From: Streptomyces sp. NBC_00376
GTDB taxonomy: Bacteria; Actinomycetota; Actinomycetes; Streptomycetales; Streptomycetaceae
DNA: 64,000 bases
NCBI RefSeq assembly: GCF_036077095.1
Contig: NZ_CP107960.1
Coordinates: 3,224,001 to 3,288,000, forward strand
Reading direction: 5' to 3'
Shown: piece after piece, positions 39,687-46,624 of the stretch
How positions within the stretch are numbered: the first letter of the stretch is position 1
Layout of the letters: each line of letters opens with the position of its first letter
Made by a program: the position numbers and the translations under genes
Notes under the pieces: generated by a model
Seen by the model: only the letters and a program-made list of their open reading frames with translations
Told to the model about the DNA's origin: nothing
Database searches by the model: none

Positions 39687-39729
39687 GTTTAGTGCTGTAA
39701 AACTTGACGAAAGTTTAATGGCGCTAAAC
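39687..39729. promoter_or_regulatory. Paired 17-bp operator dyads upstream of the adh operon
   Basis: GTTTA-N7-AAAAC at 39687-39703 and GTTTA-N7-TAAAC at 39713-39729 form a larger symmetric array centred at 39708, where AAACTT-N5-AAGTTT is also an exact inverted repeat. A TTGACG -35-like box (39704-39709) sits in the centre. This fits two repressor dimers on one promoter. Confidence 0.7.
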
Positions 39730-39823
39730 AAGGCGTCCTGGCGGGCCGCTGTGCCGTCCGCCTCCGAGCGCCGGCCGTGCCGCGCTCCCCCCGCCCCTTC
39801 CGCACCACCCGAGGAGTAAGCCG

Positions 39824-40972
39824 ATGAGCTCCCCGTCCTTCCAAGAGAGCACCGCGCGCACCGTGCGCGGCGTCGTCCTGCGCTCCCCGGGCCAGCAGGT
39901 GGCCGTCGCCGACATCACCCTGGACCCGCCCGGCCCGGGTGAGGTCGAGGTCGCCGTGACCGCGGCCGGCGTCTGCCACTCCGACCTCCATGTCCTGCGC
40001 GGCGAGTGGGACCACCCCACCCCGGTCGTGATGGGGCACGAGGGCTCCGGCGTGGTCACCGCGCTCGGCGCGGGCGTCACCGGGCTGGAGGTCGGCGACC
40101 ACGTCGTGCTCTCCTGGGTCCCCTCCTGCGGCACCTGCCGCTTCTGCCTCGCCGGACGGCCCGCCGCGTGCAGCCTGGTCGCCGAGGTCGTGGCGCCCGG
40201 CGGGGTGCTGTACGACGGCACCAGCCGGCTCTCGGTCGACGGCGAGCCGGCCCACCACTACCTGGGTGTCTCCTCGTTCGCCGAGCGCGTCGTGGTGCCC
40301 GCCTCCGGCGCGATCAAGGTGCGCGAGGACGCGCCCCTCGACGTCATCGCCCTGGTCGGCTGCGCCATCGCCACCGGTGTCGGCGCGGTCCGCAACACGG
40401 CGGGCGTCGAGGCCGGCGCCACCGTCGCCGTCATCGGCTGCGGCGGCGTGGGCCTGTCCTGCGTACAGGGCGCCAGGCTGGCGAAGGCCGGCCGCATCGT
40501 CGCCGTCGACGTCGTCCCGGAGAAGCTGGAGCTGGCCCGCAGGCTCGGCGCCACGGACACGGTCGACGCCCGCCAGGGCGACGTCGTCGAGGCACTGCGC
40601 GCCCTGGTCCCGGAGGGCCTGGACTACGTGTTCGACGCCATCGGCAAGATCGAGACCACCGAGCAGTCCATCGCGGCGCTCGGCCAGGGCGGCGCCGCCG
40701 TCATCGTCGGCCTCCCGCCGACCGGCCGCACCGCACGCTTCGACCCGCTTGCGCTCGCCGAGGCCGACCAGCGCATCCTCGGCTCCAACTACGGCTCCGT
40801 CGACGCCGCCCGGGACATCCCGGCACTGGTGGACCTCGTGGTGTCGGGCGAGCTCGACGTGGAATCGATGATCTCGGCACGGCGTCCGCTGGACGAGGCG
40901 GGCGACGCGCTGGCCGACCTCGCCGCCGGCCACGCCCTGCGCCAGCTGCTGATGATGGAGGACCGGACATGA
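39824..40972 (+). CDS. Zinc-dependent alcohol dehydrogenase (382 aa)
   Basis: Class III-like medium-chain dehydrogenase. Catalytic-zinc ligands Cys51 (GVCHSD) and His72/Glu73 (GHEG), structural-zinc cysteines 102, 105, 108 and 116 (CGTCRFCLAGRPAAC), and a Rossmann motif GCGGVG. It starts at ATG 39824 and overlaps the permease gene by ATGA, so alcohol/aldehyde oxidation is tied to uptake of the permease substrate, perhaps an amine or amino alcohol. Confidence 0.95.
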   Translation: MSSPSFQESTARTVRGVVLRSPGQQVAVADITLDPPGPGEVEVAVTAAGVCHSDLHVLRGEWDHPTPVVMGHEGSGVVTALGAGVTGLEVGDHVVLSWVPSCGTCRFCLAGRPAACSLVAEVVAPGGVLYDGTSRLSVDGEPAHHYLGVSSFAERVVVPASGAIKVREDAPLDVIALVGCAIATGVGAVRNTAGVEAGATVAVIGCGGVGLSCVQGARLAKAGRIVAVDVVPEKLELARRLGATDTVDARQGDVVEALRALVPEGLDYVFDAIGKIETTEQSIAALGQGGAAVIVGLPPTGRTARFDPLALAEADQRILGSNYGSVDAARDIPALVDLVVSGELDVESMISARRPLDEAGDALADLAAGHALRQLLMMEDRT

Positions 40973-42399
40973 GCACCGCCGGAAAGCAGTCCACCGCCGC
41001 GAAGCCGGCCGACGGCCTGGCCCACCGCTCCGTCTCCACCTTCGAGGTCGGCGCGCAGAGCGTCGCCAACGTCGCGCCCAGCGCCGTCATCGCCTTCGCC
41101 CCCGCCAGCATGGCGGCGTCCGCGGGCAACGGCGCCTGGTTCTCCTTCTTCCTGGCCATGGCGGCCGTGCTCGCCATCGCGTACTGCATCTGCGTCTTCG
41201 CCCGCAGGCGCGCCGGGGTCGGTTCGCTTTACGCCTTCTCCCGGCTCTCGCTCGGGGCGCCCGGCTCCTTCGTGACCGGGTGGGCGCTGCTCATCGGGGC
41301 GGTGTGCATCGGCTCGGGTTCGCTGGCCGGGGCCGGTTACTACACGGCGCGCGCCCTCGACCAGATCGGGATCGGGCTCTTCACCGGGATCACCGGTCAG
41401 ATCCTGCTGGACGTGCTGCTGGCCGCCGTGGCGATGCGGCTGACGATCGCCAGTGTGCGGACGGCCGCCCGGGTCGCCTCGGTGCTGGAGGTCGTGTCGA
41501 TCGTCCTGATCGTGGTCGTCCTGCTCCCCGCCTTCTTCAAGAGCGGGAACATCATCGACACCGAGCAGCTGAGCCTCAGCGGCTCCACCCTCGACGGCAT
41601 CGTCTTCGCCGTGGTGCTGGGCGTGCTCGGCTTCGTCGGCTTCGAGGGCGCCGCTTCGCTGGGCGCCGAGGCCACCGACCCGTACAAGGCGATCCCCCGC
41701 TCGGTGATGGGCAGTGCGGTGCTGGCCGGTGTGCTGTACATGTTCGCCACGTACGCGCAGGTCGCCGGGTTCGGCGGGGCGGACGCGCTGGGCAAGAGCT
41801 CCGACCCGATGGACGAGCTGGCGGAGATGTCCGGTCTCGGCTTCCTGAAGTTCTTCCTGCACGCGGGCTTCGCGGCGTCGTTCGTGGCCGTGGTGATGGC
41901 CTGCATCACCGTCGCCGCCCGGCTGCTCTTCGGCATGGCGAAGGAGGGTGTGATGCCGGCCCGGCTCGGCGTCGCCCACCCTCGCCACCGCACCCCGTCC
42001 GCCGCGATCTGGACCATCACCCCGTTCGTCGTCGTCCCCGCGGTGCTCGTGGTCGGCGCCGGTACCGCGCCGCTGAACGCGACGTCGTACATCGACACCA
42101 TCGGCGTCTTCGGCTACATGCTCAGCTACACCCTGGTGTGTCTGGCCGCTCCGCTGTTCGTGCGCCGGATCGGGGCCCGCGGCCTGATCGTCACCTGGGG
42201 CCTGGGGCTGATCGGTGCCGCCGCGATGATCTACGTCTTCTACCGCAACCTGTGGCCGGTTCCGGCCTGGCCGCTGAACGTACTGCCGTACGTGTTCGTC
42301 GGCGCGCTGGTCGTGGGCATCGTCGGCTTCGCCGTACTGCGGGTCCGCAGACCGGAGGTCGCCGAGCGCGCGGGAACGTTCGCGGACGACCTGGACTGA
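40969..42399 (+). CDS. APC family amino acid/amine permease (476 aa)
   Basis: About 12 membrane segments, with the APC N-terminal signature STFEVGAQSVANVAPSAVIAFAPASMAA and the GFEGAASLGAEATDPYKAIPRSVMGSAVLAG segment. It starts at the ATG overlapping the adh stop. A terminator at 42442-42484 ends the two-gene operon. The substrate is inferred from family and context only. Confidence 0.93.
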   Translation: MSTAGKQSTAAKPADGLAHRSVSTFEVGAQSVANVAPSAVIAFAPASMAASAGNGAWFSFFLAMAAVLAIAYCICVFARRRAGVGSLYAFSRLSLGAPGSFVTGWALLIGAVCIGSGSLAGAGYYTARALDQIGIGLFTGITGQILLDVLLAAVAMRLTIASVRTAARVASVLEVVSIVLIVVVLLPAFFKSGNIIDTEQLSLSGSTLDGIVFAVVLGVLGFVGFEGAASLGAEATDPYKAIPRSVMGSAVLAGVLYMFATYAQVAGFGGADALGKSSDPMDELAEMSGLGFLKFFLHAGFAASFVAVVMACITVAARLLFGMAKEGVMPARLGVAHPRHRTPSAAIWTITPFVVVPAVLVVGAGTAPLNATSYIDTIGVFGYMLSYTLVCLAAPLFVRRIGARGLIVTWGLGLIGAAAMIYVFYRNLWPVPAWPLNVLPYVFVGALVVGIVGFAVLRVRRPEVAERAGTFADDLD

Positions 42400-42441
42400 C
42401 CCGCCCGCAGCTCTCCCCTCTCGCCCCCTCCACCTCTCCCT

Positions 42442-42484
42442 CGATGCCCCGTCCCTCCGCTCCTCGCGGCGGGGCGGGGCATCG
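42442..42484 (+). terminator. Hairpin after the adh-permease operon
   Basis: CGATGCCCCGTCCC pairs with GGGGCGGGGCATCG (one G-U) around a 15-nt loop, 43 bp after the permease stop. Confidence 0.8.
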
Positions 42485-42609
42485 GCCGTTGGGCCCGACT
42501 TTGGGGCCAAGGGCCCAGGTCACCCGGCTCGTACACCCGTACGCTCACGTCGACCCGAATGTGAACTGCGGGCACAGGCATGGCAAGTGGGCGTCGGAGA
42601 GGAAGAACC

Positions 42610-44610
42610 GTGACTGGTGGCGGGGGCTGGGGAAGCGGAGGCGCGGGCCACATACCGCCGGGGAGCGGGGGTGGCGGATCCGGTGCGAGCGGGGGCGTGT
42701 TCTTCGCGCTGACCCGTAGCTGGGCCGCCGGCGCGCTGGTCTACATCGCCGCCGGGTATCTGGTCTCGCGCGGACTCGTCGAGCTGCTGGCCAGCGACGA
42801 GCGGTTGGCCGGATTCGGCTGGCGCCTGGCCCTGATCCACGTACCCGCCGTCATCACGACCGTCCTCACGGTCCTGGCCTCCGCGCGCGTCCTGCCCGAC
42901 GAGTACCGCGAGTCCCGCCTGCTGACGTTCCTCGCCTCGCTCACCGTCCCGCTGGCCGCGCTCGTCTACGGGCTGGCCGTGTCCTGGCATCTCGTGGACG
43001 TCGAGGGCACGTTGATGCCGCTCGTCTCGCTGGCGACCGGCGCGGCGGCGGGGCTGGCCGTAGACCGGCTCCTGGACGACCGCGCGGACCGGCCGGAGCC
43101 CGCCCCGTACCAGCCGTACTCCTGGCGGGACGGCGGTGCCACCGCCATGGAGTACCTCGGGGTGGTCGTCCTCGTCGTGACGCTGATCGGCGCGATGGCC
43201 ATGGCCGGCGTCGGCGGGCAGATCGGTGAGCGCATCCGCTGCGCGATCAGCTCCATGGGCGGCGGCGGTGGCGGCTGTTCCACCGGCGGCGGGGACACCA
43301 CCGCCAAGCCGAAGACGGACGCCGACTACGAGCCCAAGATGTGCCAGGTCTCCAGCATCTCCGACACCGTCGGCGACAAGGTCAAGATCGGCTGGTTCGA
43401 GTGGGGCAACGAGTACGGCTTCCAGCAGAAGGTCAGCCAGGCCAAGACCGATGTGAACGAGGACGGCAAGGTCGACGAGAACGACAAACTGGTCTACATG
43501 ACGTTCACGGACGCCGCCTCGGCCGGAGCCACCGCCAGCACCCCCGGCGTCAAGCTCGGCAAGCTCGGCAAGGCCGATGTGGACGTCGGCGGCGGCATCA
43601 AGATCACCAACGGTGACACCTGGGTCTTCAAGAGCGAGGAGGAGGCCCAGAAGATGAGGGACGACATCGAAGAGATGAAGATGTGGGAGACCTCGACCAA
43701 GTACAGCGGCGGCTACGGCGGCGGCTGGTACTCCGGAATGAAGTGGGCCGACAAGAAGAAGGATGTCGAGAGCAAGATCGGCGACAAGAAGATCTCGTAC
43801 TCGACCATCGGCCTCAACGCGTACGCGGACGGCGGCCTCTCCATCAGCGCGGGCGACGAGTCCAAGCTCGGCGCGAAGCTCGGCGGCAAGGCGAAGTTCT
43901 CCCCCGAGGTGACCATCACCAAGGACGACGTCAACGGCAACGAGTCGTACACGTACACCGCCAAGCTCGAACTGGAGGGCAAGGTCAGCGGTTCGGCCGG
44001 CCCGCTGGGCGGCGCGGCCTCCGCGAAGGACAACCGGACCGGGGCGGTCACCGTCACCCGCGACCAGAAGACCGGCAAGATCGTCCGGATCGACATGACC
44101 CAGACCATCGAGAACGGCTCGACCTCCAACAAGGGCGACATCAGCGGCGACAACGGCGAGAAGGGCAAGGACAAGCGCGGCGGCAAGGTCAGCGGCTCGG
44201 ACTCCTCCGGCGAAACGGGCATCGAGGTCCAGACGAACTCGATCGTCTTCGGCAAGGACACCGACAAGGCCACCGAGGACAAGCGCGCCATCGCCGAGCA
44301 GTGGCTGGACGGCTCCGGCAACAACACCGCCCCGTTCGAGTACATGTTCGGCGATCATTCGCTGGAGCAGAAGCCCACCGGAACCGACCCCTTCGACCAG
44401 CTGATGTACGAGGACGGCCTGTCCAGCAAGATGAAGTACAACGGCCAGACGGACGCCCAGGAGTTCGGCTTCGAGGTCTCGCTCGGCATGAGTCTGGGAT
44501 TCTCCATCTCCGACGAGCACAAGAAGGAGACACTGACGGACGCGGAGTTCCTCGGCGCTCCGCAGGGCGACAAGCGCTCGTACCTTCCGTACAGCTACTG
44601 CGCGAAGTAG
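42610..44610 (+). CDS. Large exported protein with internal Flp-pilin motif and EF-hand-like loop (666 aa)
   Basis: Gly-rich residues 1-29, about four membrane segments (30-155), then GGATAMEYLGVVVLVV, which matches a Flp prepilin: Gly176|Ala177 with Glu181 at +5 and a single hydrophobic helix. Cys211 and Cys223 follow. The remaining ~440 residues are charged, Gly/Lys-rich and beta-repetitive. Residues about 280-291 (DVNEDGKVDEND) fit a DxNxDGxxDxxD calcium loop. No toxin motif is seen. GAGAGGAAG precedes the GTG at 42610. A lipoprotein and a DUF3592 gene follow on the same strand. Confidence 0.8.
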   Translation: MTGGGGWGSGGAGHIPPGSGGGGSGASGGVFFALTRSWAAGALVYIAAGYLVSRGLVELLASDERLAGFGWRLALIHVPAVITTVLTVLASARVLPDEYRESRLLTFLASLTVPLAALVYGLAVSWHLVDVEGTLMPLVSLATGAAAGLAVDRLLDDRADRPEPAPYQPYSWRDGGATAMEYLGVVVLVVTLIGAMAMAGVGGQIGERIRCAISSMGGGGGGCSTGGGDTTAKPKTDADYEPKMCQVSSISDTVGDKVKIGWFEWGNEYGFQQKVSQAKTDVNEDGKVDENDKLVYMTFTDAASAGATASTPGVKLGKLGKADVDVGGGIKITNGDTWVFKSEEEAQKMRDDIEEMKMWETSTKYSGGYGGGWYSGMKWADKKKDVESKIGDKKISYSTIGLNAYADGGLSISAGDESKLGAKLGGKAKFSPEVTITKDDVNGNESYTYTAKLELEGKVSGSAGPLGGAASAKDNRTGAVTVTRDQKTGKIVRIDMTQTIENGSTSNKGDISGDNGEKGKDKRGGKVSGSDSSGETGIEVQTNSIVFGKDTDKATEDKRAIAEQWLDGSGNNTAPFEYMFGDHSLEQKPTGTDPFDQLMYEDGLSSKMKYNGQTDAQEFGFEVSLGMSLGFSISDEHKKETLTDAEFLGAPQGDKRSYLPYSYCAK

Positions 44611-44669
44611 CGGTACGGGAAGCACCGGTACGGCGAGCACCAACCGGCACGACGAAGAGGCGATAGGCG

Positions 44670-45254
44670 ATGACGACGACCAAGAAGACGTACCGGACCA
44701 TCGGCGCGACCGCGGCCGCCGCCATCGGCCTCGCCCTGCTCACCGGCTGCGGCGGGGAGAGCGCCGCGCTCCCGCAGGGCTGGGACAAGCTCGACACCAA
44801 GAGCCTCTCCGTCGGCTACCCCGGGGACAAGGGCTACAAGGAGCAGCCCGCGGCCGACCGGGCGAAGACCAACGCGGCCGTCGCGCTCAAGGAGGAGGGC
44901 GGGCTGCGCACCGGCATGGTCTCGGTCCAGCTCGACTTCGCCACGGGCGTGGACAGCGCCGCCGAGGCGGCGTCCGCGGCGGGCGCCGGCATCGGTCTCG
45001 GGGCGACCCGCAAGGGGACCGAGGAGGTGCGGCTCGCGGGTGCGGAGAGCGCCCGTGAGGCGCGCCGGATCGACTACGAGTTCACGTCGAGCGGCGAGGA
45101 CCGGACGCCGGCGCAGGGCACCCGGATGACGGGGGTCGTGGTGGCGGGCGTCGATTCGAAGGACGTGCCGTTCGCGGTCCGGATCAACGCGGTGAAGGGT
45201 TCGCTGAGCTCGAAGGAACTCGACGCGTTCGTCGACTCGATCACGGTCAAGTAG
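44670..45254 (+). CDS. Putative lipoprotein (194 aa)
   Basis: Signal peptide with lipobox LLTGC (Cys at about residue 27), then a domain starting LPQGWDKLDTKSLSVGYPGDKGYKEQP that resembles LpqN/DUF4245-like secreted lipoproteins. It is 59 bp downstream of the Flp-motif protein gene and 20 bp upstream of the DUF3592 gene, so the three are probably co-transcribed. It may stabilise or partner the exported protein. Confidence 0.82.
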   Translation: MTTTKKTYRTIGATAAAAIGLALLTGCGGESAALPQGWDKLDTKSLSVGYPGDKGYKEQPAADRAKTNAAVALKEEGGLRTGMVSVQLDFATGVDSAAEAASAAGAGIGLGATRKGTEEVRLAGAESAREARRIDYEFTSSGEDRTPAQGTRMTGVVVAGVDSKDVPFAVRINAVKGSLSSKELDAFVDSITVK

Positions 45255-45274
45255 CGGACCGGGAGCGCTCGTTC

Positions 45275-45724
45275 ATGCAGATCCTGCCCGGTGGCACGGC
45301 CACGTTCCTGCTGCTGTTCGGCCTGCTCCTGGGCGCGTTCGCACTCCGTTCCGCGCTGAGGCTGAACCGGGTGCTGCGGCTGGTGCGGCACGGCGAACGC
45401 GCCGAGGGCCGGTGCTCGGACCGCCGGACGGTCGACCGGGGGCCGGGCTCGGAGCGTGGTTACGCCACCGAGTACGTCTTCGCGTTCCGCACCCGCGAAG
45501 GCCGCGACATCGAGTTCACCGACCATGCCCCGGGCCCGTTCGGCTTCGAGGTCGGGGCGCCGGTCCGGGTCAGTTACGACCCGGCCGACCCGGCGGGGAG
45601 CGCCACGGTGGCCGGGCCGGGGGCCTGGGGTCCGGTGCTGATGCCCGCGGCGTTCACGCTCGTGCCCGGGGCGTTCGCGGTGGGGCTGCTGCTGGGGTTC
45701 GCGGCGATGCGGGGATGGCTCTGA
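45275..45724 (+). CDS. DUF3592 membrane protein (149 aa)
   Basis: Two hydrophobic segments (about 7-25 and 117-145) flank a small beta domain with EYVFAFRTREGRDIEFTDHAPGPFGFEVGAPVRVSYDPADPAGSATV, the DUF3592 core. Function unknown. It is the last gene of the operon beginning at 42610 and converges on the probable immunity gene. Confidence 0.82.
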   Translation: MQILPGGTATFLLLFGLLLGAFALRSALRLNRVLRLVRHGERAEGRCSDRRTVDRGPGSERGYATEYVFAFRTREGRDIEFTDHAPGPFGFEVGAPVRVSYDPADPAGSATVAGPGAWGPVLMPAAFTLVPGAFAVGLLLGFAAMRGWL

Positions 45725-45747
45725 GGGCTGCCGGCCCGGCGGGTGCC

Positions 45748-45831
45748 GCCGGGGCGTTGGGGCCGGGGCCCGTCCGCGCCGGGGCGTTGGGGCCGGGGCG
45801 GTGGGGCCGGGGCCCGTCCGCGCCGGGGCGG
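45748..45831. repeat. 30-bp GC-rich direct repeats between convergent genes
   Basis: One full unit (45748-45777), a second with a 15-bp internal duplication (45778-45822) and a partial third. The unit starts GCCGGGGCGTTGGGGCC. It fills the gap between the DUF3592 gene and the immunity gene. Confidence 0.75.
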
Positions 45832-45837
45832 CAGCCG

Positions 45838-46581
45838 TCAGAACTTGTCGCGGTCGATCGGCACCGGGAGCGGGGTCAGCGACCCGGCCGCCCGCAGTTC
45901 CCTGTTGGCCTCGATGATCGTCTCGTTGTCCGGCACGGTCGCACCGCCCCGGGTGAGATCGATGACCAGGCCGCCTGCCGCGGTACGGGTGTACGCGCCG
46001 TCGAGGCCCTCGGGCGCCGGTGCCGCCCGCCCGGCGGAGAGATAGACCGCCCGGCCACACCGGGGATGGGAATTCTTCAACTCGAACTGCGCTGCCACCG
46101 CGTCGTACTGGGAATCGTTGTACACCTCACCGGTGTCGATGTCCCAGGCCTCCGCGATGATGCGCAGAATTTCGGGCGCCCGCCGGATCACCTCGGTCGA
46201 TTCGTCCAGCTCGCGCGAGCGGAAACCGAGCGAGATCGAATTCGTGACGTACGGCGACGACCCGCCCGCGTGAATTGCCGTGGTGACACGTACTTTCCCG
46301 GGATTGTGCGCCCAGAGGGAAGTCGTGTAGCCGACCACATCGAGATCGGGCCCTGTGTTCTTGCGCTCGATGTAGTCGACCAGCACCTTTTCCGACACCG
46401 GGTCCCCCGACGGCAGCACCACGGGATCGGACGCGTCGCCGCGCCCGGCGTCGTGCCAGTCGCCGAATGTGGCGCCGTCCACTGCCTTGAGCGCGGCGAG
46501 GGTCTGGGCCCATCGTCTGCCGATGTCCTGGACGCTCTCTTGCCGGACACCCCAAGAACCGCTGACAACGACATCAAGCAC
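45838..46581 (-). CDS. Probable immunity protein, Imm52-like (247 aa)
   Basis: Starts VVVSGSWGVRQESVQDIGRRWAQTLAALKAVDGATFGDW, matching the Imm52 pattern (GxWgxRxES...A.R...L..L......W) that pairs with Tox-REase-5 toxins. Later residues (TTSLWAHNPGKVRVTTAIHAGG) look beta-rich. No signal peptide, as expected for a cytoplasmic immunity factor. It starts 43 bp after the toxin gene stop (GTG at 46581, RBS GGGAGAG), as toxin-immunity pairs do. The Imm52 name is by memory of the family; the position supports it. Confidence 0.75.
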   Translation of the reverse strand: MLDVVVSGSWGVRQESVQDIGRRWAQTLAALKAVDGATFGDWHDAGRGDASDPVVLPSGDPVSEKVLVDYIERKNTGPDLDVVGYTTSLWAHNPGKVRVTTAIHAGGSSPYVTNSISLGFRSRELDESTEVIRRAPEILRIIAEAWDIDTGEVYNDSQYDAVAAQFELKNSHPRCGRAVYLSAGRAAPAPEGLDGAYTRTAAGGLVIDLTRGGATVPDNETIIEANRELRAAGSLTPLPVPIDRDKF

Positions 46582-46624
46582 GGAACTCTCCCTCAGCCTT
46601 CGGAATTGCGCCCGGCGCCCTCGT

